From Hyphomicrobiales bacterium (GTDB taxonomy: Bacteria > Pseudomonadota > Alphaproteobacteria > Rhizobiales > Rhizobiaceae): a stretch of 64,000 bases of DNA. Positions 37,332 through 45,262 of the stretch are shown one piece after another. Every line of letters starts with the position of its first letter. The first letter of the stretch is position 1. Location: positions 248,001 to 312,000 of the forward strand of contig UBTF01000003.1 in assembly GCA_900468285.1 (NCBI GenBank), read 5' to 3'. The notes below the pieces were generated by a model that saw nothing but the letters and a program-made list of their open reading frames with translations, was not told the origin of the DNA and made no database searches. The position numbers were made by a program, and so were the translations under genes.

Positions 37332-38258
37332 TTGATCGTCTGCTTCGATATTGGCGGCACCGCCATCAAGGGTGCTGCCGCCCATGCGCTGGATGACGTT
37401 CGCCCCCTTCCAAGGCGCAAGACACCGACGCAGGATTTCGATGCCTTCGTTGCGGTTTTGAAGTCCGAAATCGCCAGCATCGGCGGCGCGCCGGATTGTG
37501 TCGCGCTGTCGATCACCGGCATCATCGATCCAGATACGGATAAATCCTTCATCGCCAATATTCCCTGCGCCCATCAAAGACCGCTGAAAGCGGATCTGGA
37601 AGCGGCGCTTGGCCTGCCGGTCCTCATCGCAAATGATGCGGATTGTTGTGCGCTGGCCGAATATGGTGTCGGCGCTGCCCGTGGTCATCGTGTCGTGTTC
37701 AGTGTCATCCTCGGCACCGGTGTCGGCGGCGCACTGGTTATCGACGGCAAGCTCATCAACAGCGCAGGCGGCTTTGCGGGGGAGTGGGGACACGCCCCCG
37801 TTGCCGCTACCCGCGCGGGAAATCCGCCGGTGGACCTGCCACGCTTTGCCTGCGGATGCGGACTGGAAGGCTGTCTCGATGCCATCTGCAGCGCGCGCGG
37901 CATGGAAAAGCTGCACCGACATCTGACGGGAGAGCAATTGCTCGCCGAGGAGATTGTCGAAAAATGGCAGGCCGGCGAGGCCGGCGCGAGCCGCACCATC
38001 GATATCTATATCGACATGCTGTCTGGCCCGCTGGCGCTGGTGGTCAATGTCACCGGTGCTACGATCGTGCCTGTGGGCGGCGGCCTGTCCAATGCGCCAG
38101 CCCTGATCGAAGCGCTGGATCAGGCCGTGAGAGCCCGGATCCTCAGGCGCTTTTCACGCCCTCTTGTCGTGAAGGCGCAGTGCACTGTCGAGCCAGGCCT
38201 CGTCGGTGCTGCCGTGCTGGGCTTTAATCACGTGCGGACACTGACACATTCCGCCTGA
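37332..38258 (+). CDS. ROK-family sugar kinase
   Basis: Kinase of 308 residues of the ROK family. ATP site: VCFDIGGTAIKGA at the N-terminus. The catalytic Asp is in IANDADCCALAEYG, GTGVGGALV follows, and the zinc site is the GEWGH histidine plus CGCGLEGC. The start is TTG 37332, 8 bases after GAAGGGA; it begins exactly at the first strand. ROK enzymes phosphorylate hexoses or N-acetyl-amino sugars. Its place next to an amino-acid importer and amidohydrolase suggests a substrate with both sugar and amide parts (inference). Confidence 0.87.
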   Translation: MIVCFDIGGTAIKGAAAHALDDVRPLPRRKTPTQDFDAFVAVLKSEIASIGGAPDCVALSITGIIDPDTDKSFIANIPCAHQRPLKADLEAALGLPVLIANDADCCALAEYGVGAARGHRVVFSVILGTGVGGALVIDGKLINSAGGFAGEWGHAPVAATRAGNPPVDLPRFACGCGLEGCLDAICSARGMEKLHRHLTGEQLLAEEIVEKWQAGEAGASRTIDIYIDMLSGPLALVVNVTGATIVPVGGGLSNAPALIEALDQAVRARILRRFSRPLVVKAQCTVEPGLVGAAVLGFNHVRTLTHSA

Positions 38259-38270
38259 ACGCCAGAGGCG

Positions 38271-39425
38271 TTAGAAACGCATTCCCGGAACCGCCAGCGG
38301 GTTGTCCATCACCGCTTGCCGGTCGGGCTTGTCGATGCGCACGGAGCCGGTAAAGGCCCCGAACAGGTCCTTGACGAACTCCTCCGGCAGATCATCGGTT
38401 ATCAGCACCATGCGCGTGCGCCGGTCCGCCGGGTCCGGCCATGCGGCAAGACGCTGCGGCGGGTGGAAGATCGACTGAACCCCATGCAGCACCAGCGGCC
38501 GGTCGGGATTGTCGGAAAGCTGCACAATACCCTTCATGCGCAGAAGCTTCTCGCCATGGGCGGAGCGCAGAAGATCGATGAACATGTCAATCGCCATCGG
38601 GTCGATCGGCTTGTCGTGAATGATGGAAAAAGAACGTATCGAGGCGTTGTGCCGGTTCACGTCATCATGATGATGGTGGTGGTGATGATGCCCATGATGG
38701 TCGTGATGCCCATGATCATGATCATCATGTCCATGATGGTGCCCATCGTCATGCGCAGCTTCGTCGCCCAGCCAGCGCGAGACATCGCCAAGCTTGTTGC
38801 CTGCTTCGTAAAGTCCGTTCTCCAGAAGCGCCACCGCCGACCAATCCTCGGCATCGCCATCTTCAACAGGCGCGCGCGGGTTGAGGGCGGAAAGTCTTTC
38901 CTTTAGGGCAGCCACCTGTGCCTCTCCGGCCAGGGAGCGCTTCGTCAATACCAGCCGGTCGGCAACTGCCACCTGCTTGACCGCCTCCGGGTGACGATCC
39001 AGCGTCGCCGCGCCATTGGCCGCATCCACGACGGTCACCATGCCGTTGAGGGAGAAGTTCTGCGCAATCACGGGATTGCCGATGATGGACTGCATAACCG
39101 GTGCCGGATCCGCAAGGCCGGTGGTTTCGATTACGATGCGATTGACCGGTTTCAGCTTGCCCGTCTGAATCCCGTCCATCAGTTCCGCCAGCGTATCGAC
39201 GAGTTCGCCACGTACCGTGCAGCACAGACACCCTTCCGCCAGCTCGATGATCCCGTCACCGGACCGTTCCACCAGCAGATGGTCGATGCTGACATCGCCG
39301 AACTCGTTGATGATGATGGCGGCATCCTGCATGGCAGGGTCTTTCAGCAGCCTGTTGAGCAGCGTGGATTTCCCCGCGCCGAGAAAACCCGTGATGATGG
39401 AAACCGGAATACGATCGAGTGCCAT
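38271..39425 (-). CDS. COG0523 (CobW-like) GTPase with His-rich metal-binding loop
   Basis: G3E-family metallochaperone GTPase of 384 residues. Walker A is GFLGAGKST (13-21), the COG0523 metal motif is CLCC (66-69) within EGCLCC, and the C-terminal CobW domain begins near 265. Residues 225-259 contain 20 histidines, eight of them consecutive (246-253), mixed with Asp and Gly: an intrinsic metal store or sensor. A Zur-like palindrome lies directly upstream, so the likely metal is zinc and the likely role zinc supply under starvation. It converges with the ROK kinase gene. Confidence 0.9.
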   Translation of the reverse strand: MALDRIPVSIITGFLGAGKSTLLNRLLKDPAMQDAAIIINEFGDVSIDHLLVERSGDGIIELAEGCLCCTVRGELVDTLAELMDGIQTGKLKPVNRIVIETTGLADPAPVMQSIIGNPVIAQNFSLNGMVTVVDAANGAATLDRHPEAVKQVAVADRLVLTKRSLAGEAQVAALKERLSALNPRAPVEDGDAEDWSAVALLENGLYEAGNKLGDVSRWLGDEAAHDDGHHHGHDDHDHGHHDHHGHHHHHHHHDDVNRHNASIRSFSIIHDKPIDPMAIDMFIDLLRSAHGEKLLRMKGIVQLSDNPDRPLVLHGVQSIFHPPQRLAAWPDPADRRTRMVLITDDLPEEFVKDLFGAFTGSVRIDKPDRQAVMDNPLAVPGMRF

Positions 39426-39434
39426 GAGGCGACC

Positions 39435-39454
39435 TGTAGTGTTAGAACATTACA
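39435..39454 (-). promoter_or_regulatory. Zur-like operator upstream of the COG0523 GTPase
   Basis: TGTAGTGTTA / GAACATTACA form a 20-base imperfect palindrome; in the core GTAGTGTTA-GAACATTAC seven of nine positions pair. It resembles the alphaproteobacterial Zur box (GTAATGTTA-like arms). It ends 10 bases before the ATG, so a bound repressor would block transcription or the start region. Zur control of COG0523 genes is common in related bacteria. Confidence 0.7.
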
Positions 39455-39512
39455 TCTTGATGCGGTCTTATATCAGCAATCGGCTGGCAAGAAAGCATCG
39501 TCTGCAGCAAAT

Positions 39513-39537
39513 GCGGCTCGCTGATGATGCGAGCCGC
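39513..39537 (-). terminator. hairpin after D,D-carboxypeptidase gene
   Basis: GCGGCTCG (39513-39520) pairs with CGAGCCGC (39530-39537) around a 9-base loop, 13 bases beyond the carboxypeptidase stop on the - strand. The following bases on that strand (ATTTG) are a weak T-run, so termination is likely but not certain. Confidence 0.55.
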
Positions 39538-39549
39538 TGCCGGCCAGCC

Positions 39550-40680
39550 TTAAAATGCCGGGCGTGGAATGGGGATAGGCACATTGGCCGGGCTGCCCTT
39601 GGCAGCAGGGCCTGTCGCCGGGCTGGTAGTCGTGTTGATGGCAACGGTCTCGCTGCCGGGAATGAGACCCGCATAGGAGTAAACCGGCGGACGGCTCATT
39701 TCCTGCACGAAGGGTGACTTGATGATCATCCGCCCCGCCTCGTCGCGGCTTTCGCTGCGCACCTTTGCGGCCTTGGGGTTGCAGATGGCGGCGCTGATGT
39801 CATTGACGCCTTCGGTGTCGCCATAGGGAGCCAGCGATGCCAGTGACGTGCCCTGGCCGGAGGGCGAGGTCAGGCCCATCTGCAAAAGATCCGCAGACTG
39901 GTCGGTGCGTCCGGCAAGGCTGTCTGCACCCAGCACCACGGTGATGACCTGGCGTCCGTTGCGCGATGCCGAAGATACCTGGTTGAAGCCGGAGGCGCAG
40001 ATAAAGCCGGTCTTCATGCCGTCAGCACCCTCGAAGCGGCCCACCAGCATGTTGTAGTTGGCGTAATTCTTCTTGCCGGTGCTGACACCTTCCAGCGAGA
40101 AATATCCGGCATATTCGGGAAATTCCCGTTTCAGGATGAGCGCCAAAAGGGCAAGATCGCGTGCGGTGGTATATTGTCCCTTGCCGGGCAGGCCGTTGGG
40201 ATTGATGAAGCGCGTCGAAGACATGCCGAGGCGGGCCGCCTGCGCATTCATCTGGGCCACGAAATTTTCGGTGCTGCCGCCAACCGTTTCGGCAATGGCC
40301 ACGGCAACGTCATTGGCGGATTTGATCAGCAGCAGCTTCAGCGCGCTGTCCAGCGTCAGCTTGGAGCCCGGCTTGAAATACATCTTGCTGGCGGGCTGGT
40401 CGGCTGCCTTCTTGCTCATGACAACTTCCGTCGTCGGGCTCAGCCTGCCGGTTTTCATGGCGCTGAAGGCGAGATAGGCGGTCATCAGCTTGGTCAGCGA
40501 AGCAGGATACCACTTGCGAAACGCTTCCTGATGCGAAATCACCTTGCCGGTGCGCACATCAACCACCATCTTGGGGTTGGCGTGTGCTACGGACGTCATG
40601 GCCATAACACTGGCGGAGATCGCGGCAATGGTTTTTACAAACCGCCCTGCGGCACGGCGGCGTGGGGAGTTATCCTGCAA
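39550..40680 (-). CDS. D-alanyl-D-alanine carboxypeptidase (PBP5/6-like)
   Basis: Low-molecular-weight penicillin-binding protein, 376 residues from the chosen start. Active-site motifs are S61-L-T-K64, S121-A-N and K223-T-G. A signal peptide ends near SVAHA (about 34). I start at TTG 40680 because GAGG stands 7 bases ahead and the signal begins there (MQDNSPRRRAAGRFVK). The frame stays open to ATG 40731 and 40770, but that stretch contains TTGACG and a small hairpin (40697-40713) better read as promoter and leader. The C-terminus is Pro/Ala-rich and lacks a clear amphipathic anchor helix. Confidence 0.88.
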   Translation of the reverse strand: MQDNSPRRRAAGRFVKTIAAISASVMAMTSVAHANPKMVVDVRTGKVISHQEAFRKWYPASLTKLMTAYLAFSAMKTGRLSPTTEVVMSKKAADQPASKMYFKPGSKLTLDSALKLLLIKSANDVAVAIAETVGGSTENFVAQMNAQAARLGMSSTRFINPNGLPGKGQYTTARDLALLALILKREFPEYAGYFSLEGVSTGKKNYANYNMLVGRFEGADGMKTGFICASGFNQVSSASRNGRQVITVVLGADSLAGRTDQSADLLQMGLTSPSGQGTSLASLAPYGDTEGVNDISAAICNPKAAKVRSESRDEAGRMIIKSPFVQEMSRPPVYSYAGLIPGSETVAINTTTSPATGPAAKGSPANVPIPIPRPAF

Positions 40681-40842
40681 GACGTATCCTCGAATTCCCG
40701 AACTTGTTTCGGGATTTGCAATATTCACCATATATGGCCTAGCAATGGCAAACTCCATTGATTGCGTCAATTATGCGGCGCAATATCCACCGGTCAGGGA
40801 TGCGCTTTGTTAGGTCTGGAATGGAACATCGGGAATAAATAA

Positions 40843-42006
40843 ATGCCTTTATTGAATAGAGCGGCGGAATTGCAGGCAGAGGCCAGCGAGTGGCGGCGTC
40901 ATCTTCATCAGAACCCTGAACTTCTTTATGATGTGCATGAGACGGCTGCCTTCGTTGCAGAAAAGCTTTCCTCCTTCGGCGTCGATGAGGTCGTGACAGG
41001 CATTGGCCGCACCGGGGTCGTCGGCGTCATCCACGGCAGGCACGGCAAGGGCCGCACCATCGGTCTGCGCTCGGATATGGATGCGCTTCCCATTGTCGAG
41101 GAAACCGGCAAGGAATGGGCATCGAAAGTGCCGGGCAAGATGCACGCCTGCGGCCATGACGGGCATATGGCGATGCTGCTGGGTGCAGCGAAGCATCTGT
41201 CGGAAACACGCAATTTCGCGGGCTCCGTGGCCGTCATCTTCCAGCCCGCCGAAGAAGGCGGTGCAGGTGCCCTTGCCATGGTTGAAGATGGCCTGATGGA
41301 TCGTTTCAAGATCGATGAAGTCTATGGAATGCACAATATGCCGGGCATTCCGCTTGGCTCGTTTGCCATTCGCAAGAGCGGCATCATGGCTGCACCGGAC
41401 AAGTTCTCCATCGTGGTCAAAGGGCGTGGCGGCCATGCGGCCCAGCCGCACCGCACCGTGGACCCGATTTCCATCGGCGCGCAGATCGTCACCAACCTGC
41501 AGCTTATCGCCTCGCGCAACGCAGATCCCATCCGCTCCATCGTCGTTTCTGTCACCCGTTTTCAGGCCGGTTCCAGCCACAACATCATTCCCAATGAAGC
41601 CCTGATCGCCGGCACGGTACGCACGCTGGATGAAACCGTGCGCGATATGGCCGAGGCTCGAATCAAGCAGATCGCCGAAGGCATTGCCGCAGCCAATGGC
41701 GCAGAAGCCGAGGCGGTCTATGAGCGATACTGCCCCGTCACCGTCAACCACGCCGACGAAACCGACCATGCCATTCGCATCGCCCGCGAAGTCGCAGGAG
41801 ACAAGAATGTCGATCCGGACGTCGATCCCTCCATGGCAGGCGAGGATTTTTCCTACATGCTGAACCAGCGGCCCGGCGCCTTCATCTTCCTTGGCAATGG
41901 CGAAACCGCAGGCCTGCACAATCCCGGATACGACTTCAACGACGAAGCCATCGCCTACGGCCTGTCCTATTGGGTAAAGCTGGCAGAGCAGCGTCTGGGC
42001 AGCTGA
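40843..42006 (+). CDS. M20-family amidohydrolase (hippurate hydrolase type)
   Basis: Amidohydrolase of 387 residues, complete, with HLHQNPELLYDVHET, the metal motifs HACGHDGH and QPAEEGGAGA, YGMHNMPG, and the lid motif GRGGHAAQPH. No signal peptide. It would hydrolyse N-acyl or amide-linked amino acids. It stands alone, diverging from the carboxypeptidase gene, and is a clear paralogue of the enzyme at 36121-37302. Substrate unknown. Confidence 0.92.
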   Translation: MPLLNRAAELQAEASEWRRHLHQNPELLYDVHETAAFVAEKLSSFGVDEVVTGIGRTGVVGVIHGRHGKGRTIGLRSDMDALPIVEETGKEWASKVPGKMHACGHDGHMAMLLGAAKHLSETRNFAGSVAVIFQPAEEGGAGALAMVEDGLMDRFKIDEVYGMHNMPGIPLGSFAIRKSGIMAAPDKFSIVVKGRGGHAAQPHRTVDPISIGAQIVTNLQLIASRNADPIRSIVVSVTRFQAGSSHNIIPNEALIAGTVRTLDETVRDMAEARIKQIAEGIAAANGAEAEAVYERYCPVTVNHADETDHAIRIAREVAGDKNVDPDVDPSMAGEDFSYMLNQRPGAFIFLGNGETAGLHNPGYDFNDEAIAYGLSYWVKLAEQRLGS

Positions 42007-42216
42007 CGCTATCAGTCGCGACCGTGCTCATCGTGCGGTCGCAGCGCTCACAGAAAATCCCGGCAGGCATACAAACCGAAGCAGAAAGGCTGGAGTAATT
42101 TCGCCGAGACGTGTTTGCCCGATGACCCGAAGCAAGCTCAAGCGCTGAGCAAATAGTCTGGAAATTGTGGCCCGATACTCGGGCCAAGGAGCCAATTTTT
42201 CTCATCTGAGGAAAAT

Positions 42217-42291
42217 TGGAGCGGGCGAAGGGATTTGAACCCTCGACCCCAACCTTGGCAAGGTTGTGCTCTACCCCTGAGCTACACCCGC
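42217..42291 (-). tRNA. tRNA-Gly (anticodon GCC)
   Basis: Reading the - strand, GCGGGTG (42291-42285) pairs with CGCCCGC (42227-42221), followed by T and an encoded CCA (42219-42217). The D-arm contains AGCTCAGGGGTAGAGC, the anticodon arm is ACCTTGCCAAGGT with GCC in the loop, and the T-arm has GGTTCAAATCC. All four arms close, so it is functional by eye. Length is 75 with CCA. Confidence 0.96.
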
Positions 42292-42355
42292 TCAAAATCC
42301 GCTGGTTCGGGGTAGTTCGCTGAACCGCGGGTCGCTGCGTTGCGGCGACGAGGGC

Positions 42356-42384
42356 TATATCGCTCAACCGCTTTTTAAATGCAA
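42356..42384 (-). promoter_or_regulatory. putative promoter of tRNA-Gly
   Basis: On the - strand TTGCAT (42384-42379) is followed after exactly 17 bases by GATATA (42361-42356). Transcription would begin near 42349, giving a leader of about 58 bases before the tRNA. Nothing else is evident in this intergenic stretch. Confidence 0.5.
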
Positions 42385-42549
42385 CAGGGAAATGACAAAA
42401 AGGTGCAGAAAAAATCAAAAAACAGGACAAGTAACGGAAATCATTTGATTTTTTTGATGAAGAAATCTCAAGCCGCATTGCAAAAGGGCTTTTGAGGGCC
42501 TAATGACAATGGCACAGAGTGACGAATCCATTGATGCGAGAAAGCCGAT

Positions 42550-43059
42550 ATGAGCGAGCAATCCACCAAGACAGCGCAGGACCTTTTTGCTTTGCTGGAT
42601 GGCCTCGGCATTGCCCATAAGACCTATGAGCACGAGCCCGTCTTTACCGTCGCAGAGTCGGAATCACTTAGAGACCGTATTCCCGGCGGCCACACCAAGA
42701 ACCTTTTCGTGAAGGACAAGAAGGACAGATATTTCGTCCTCACCGTCGAGGAAAATGCAACGGTGGATCTGAAGACGGTGCATAAGGTGATTGATGCATC
42801 GAGCAGGGTGTCTTTCGGCAGGCCGGAAAAGATGATGGAATATCTGGGTGTCGTTCCCGGCTCCGTTACCGTCTTCGGCGCCATCAACGATACGGGAAAC
42901 CAGGTAACCTTCGTGCTGGACAGCGAGTTGATGAAACATGACCTCATCAATGGCCATCCGCTCTCCAACGACGCAACCACGACGATTGGCCGGGATGATC
43001 TCATTCGCTTTCTGGAAGCGACGGGTCATGCGCCGCTCGTCTTGAAAGTAACCGAGTAA
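42550..43059 (+). CDS. ProX/YbaK-type prolyl-tRNA editing protein
   Basis: Free-standing trans-editing deacylase of 169 residues of the YbaK/ProRS-INS superfamily. The fold is recognisable in HEPVFTVAESE, GGHTKNLFVKDKKDRYFVLTVEENATVDLK and GAINDTGNQVTFVLD. The conserved lysine of the family is in HTKNLF. The sequence fits the ProXp-ala (PrdX) branch, which removes alanine wrongly attached to tRNA-Pro, as known in alphaproteobacteria whose prolyl-tRNA synthetase lacks the editing insert. It stands alone upstream of the CnoX gene. Confidence 0.85.
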   Translation: MSEQSTKTAQDLFALLDGLGIAHKTYEHEPVFTVAESESLRDRIPGGHTKNLFVKDKKDRYFVLTVEENATVDLKTVHKVIDASSRVSFGRPEKMMEYLGVVPGSVTVFGAINDTGNQVTFVLDSELMKHDLINGHPLSNDATTTIGRDDLIRFLEATGHAPLVLKVTE

Positions 43060-43116
43060 AGTACGATCTTTGCGCCAGTGAGTGGCGAGATCCTGCGCAG
43101 TGAACGGAGACCTTGA

Positions 43117-44112
43117 ATGAGCGGAACCAACAACCCCTACGGAACGTCCATGGGCGGACACATGACCGGCTCCGTGCAATATGGCGGCGGCGCGCCAGCG
43201 TCTTCGCCCACGCCCGCGCCCGCGAGTGCCGAGGCGTCCCACATCAAGGATACGACCACGGCGGCCTTCTCGAAGGACGTCATGGAAGAATCCCGCCGAC
43301 AGCCCGTGCTGGTGGATTTCTGGGCGCCATGGTGCGGGCCCTGCAAGCAGTTGACCCCCGTTCTGGAAAAGGTCGTCAACGAAGCCGGTGGCCGCGTCAA
43401 GCTGGTCAAGCTCAATATCGACGACCACCCGTCCATTCCCGGCCAGCTGGGCATCCAGTCCATTCCCGCCATCGTCGCCTTTCAGGATGGTCGCCCGGTC
43501 GATGGTTTCATGGGTGCGGTGCCGGAAAGCCAAATCCGGGAATTCATCGACAAGATCGCCGGGCCTTCGGCTGACGATCCGGCTGCGGAAATCGAGGCTG
43601 CTCTGGCTGAAGCAAAGCAGCTGCTGGCCGATGGCGATCATCAGGGTGCCGCCCAGCTTTTCGGCTTCGTCATGCAGGTCGACCCGGAAAATCCGGCCGG
43701 TATCGCAGGCATTGCCGATTGCATGATTGCGCTGGGTGAATATCAGCGTGCGAGCGATCTCCTGGCCTCGGTGCCGGAAGACCTCCTGGCGGACGCGGCG
43801 GTTCAGGCTGTTGCCAGGAAGCTTGCGCAATATGAAGAGGCCCGTGCCCTGGGTGATCCTGCTGCTTTGGAGCGTGAGCTTGCAGCCAACCCTGACAATC
43901 ACGATGCGCGTATGAAGCTTGCCAAGATTTTCAACGCGCAGGGCCGACGCGACGACGCAGCCGATCAGTTGCTGACCGTGATGCGCAAGGACCGCGCTTA
44001 TGAAGACGACGGCGCGCGCAAGCAGCTGGTGGAGTTCTTCGAAAGCTGGGGCTTCAAGGATCCGGCAACGGTTACGGCGCGTCGGAAACTGTCTTCGATA
44101 TTGTTTTCTTGA
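43117..44112 (+). CDS. cnoX: thioredoxin/TPR co-chaperone CnoX (YbbN)
   Basis: Chaperedoxin of 331 residues. After a Gly/Pro/Ala-rich lead of about 40 residues comes a thioredoxin domain with the active site W72-C73-G-P-C76 and cis-Pro in IQSIPAIVAF. The C-terminal 165 residues are TPR-like helices (AEAKQLLADGDHQGAAQLFGFVMQVDPENPAG). This is the CnoX architecture, which protects chaperonin substrates from oxidation. The CGPC centre, unlike the SxxC of E. coli CnoX, suggests genuine redox activity. Confidence 0.9.
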   Translation: MSGTNNPYGTSMGGHMTGSVQYGGGAPASSPTPAPASAEASHIKDTTTAAFSKDVMEESRRQPVLVDFWAPWCGPCKQLTPVLEKVVNEAGGRVKLVKLNIDDHPSIPGQLGIQSIPAIVAFQDGRPVDGFMGAVPESQIREFIDKIAGPSADDPAAEIEAALAEAKQLLADGDHQGAAQLFGFVMQVDPENPAGIAGIADCMIALGEYQRASDLLASVPEDLLADAAVQAVARKLAQYEEARALGDPAALERELAANPDNHDARMKLAKIFNAQGRRDDAADQLLTVMRKDRAYEDDGARKQLVEFFESWGFKDPATVTARRKLSSILFS

Positions 44113-44255
44113 GGATCGGCTTGCGCTTGATGGGCGCAGACCACATTTATAGGATGATGCGTAAAACCTGTGCTGGCATTTCCATGGCACAGGCTCACGC
44201 GCCGGTATCGCACTGTAAACATGGTGCGATGTATCTATAAGAGAGGGATTGATCC

Positions 44256-44927
44256 ATGCATGTCGGAAATGCCAGATATCTGAAAGACTCCGATCTGCCC
44301 GACGTGGTGCCCGTTTTCCCTCTGCCCGGTGTGCTGCTTTTGCCGGAAGGGCAGCTGCCTCTCAATATTTTCGAGCCCCGCTACCTCGCCATGTTCGATG
44401 CGGCAATTGCCGGCGATCGGCTTATTGGCATGATCCAGCCAGCTCTGCAGGGTTCGGATGGCGCCCTGGGTGCGGGTCCGCTCAGCCAGGTTGGCTGTAT
44501 CGGTCGCATCACCTCCTTCTCGGAAACCGGCGATGGCCGCTACATCGTATCGCTGAGCGGCGTCTGCCGTTTCCGTGTTCTGGAGGAAGTTTCCAACGGC
44601 AACCCCTATCGCACCTTCCGTTATGCGCCTTTCATCTCCGATCTGTCTGGAGAGTATGATGAAGATGCCGTGGACCGCGAAAACCTGCTGCGCGTCTTTC
44701 GTGCCTTCCTGGATGCCAATCAGCTGGAGGCGGATTGGGAGAGCGTGGAGCGGGCGGGCAACCGCGTGCTTGTCAATTCACTGTCCATGATGTCGCCTTT
44801 CGGTCCCGCTGAAAAACAGGCTCTGCTGGAAGCGCCGGATCTGAAATCGCGTGCCGATACGCTGATTGCCATCACGGAAATCGCCCTTGCTCAAGGCAGC
44901 GCCGAGGGCGGAAGCACCTTGCAGTAA
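44256..44927 (+). CDS. LON N-terminal-like (substrate-binding) domain protein
   Basis: Protein of 223 residues that is only the N-terminal (LAN/PUA-like) domain of Lon protease: [35 protein letters not shown] is diagnostic. It has no AAA+ or protease part. The function of these stand-alone proteins is unknown; a role in protein quality control beside CnoX is plausible only from position. It ends 11 bases before the UPF0434 gene and is probably co-transcribed with it. Confidence 0.87.
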   Translation: MHVGNARYLKDSDLPDVVPVFPLPGVLLLPEGQLPLNIFEPRYLAMFDAAIAGDRLIGMIQPALQGSDGALGAGPLSQVGCIGRITSFSETGDGRYIVSLSGVCRFRVLEEVSNGNPYRTFRYAPFISDLSGEYDEDAVDRENLLRVFRAFLDANQLEADWESVERAGNRVLVNSLSMMSPFGPAEKQALLEAPDLKSRADTLIAITEIALAQGSAEGGSTLQ

Positions 44928-44938
44928 AGGGGAGGGGC

Positions 44939-45127
44939 ATGGACACGAAGCTCAGCAATGTCGAACCCAAGCTGCTCGATCTTCTCGTCTGCCCGCTGAC
45001 CAAGGGGCGTCTGTCCTATGACCGCGAAAACGCCGAGCTGATCTCGGAAAAGGCAAAACTCGCCTATCCAATCCGCGATGGCGTCCCGATCATGCTGATT
45101 TCCGAGGCGCGCCATATCGAGGACTGA
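44939..45127 (+). CDS. UPF0434/Trm112-like protein
   Basis: Small protein of 62 residues of the YcaR/Trm112-like family: [19 protein letters not shown], then [18 protein letters not shown]. Only one of the usual zinc-type cysteines remains (VCPLTKG), so it probably does not bind zinc. The family is linked to methyltransferase activation in other organisms. Follows the LON-domain gene by 11 bases. Confidence 0.85.
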   Translation: MDTKLSNVEPKLLDLLVCPLTKGRLSYDRENAELISEKAKLAYPIRDGVPIMLISEARHIED

Positions 45128-45262
45128 GGGCCTCACCCTGCCATAGGGTAAGGCGGTCGCGATGCAAATCCGCGCGATGGCTTAAAAGCATAGTCCTTTG
45201 CGTTGACTTTCGATTTGAAATCCGACCAGAGTCCCCCCGTCATGCATACCGGGGAGGGCCTG

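Noticed and set aside
42217-42291. tRNA-Gly as an integration site with a mobile island
   Set aside because: No integrase, no repeat of the tRNA 3' end and ordinary housekeeping genes on both sides.
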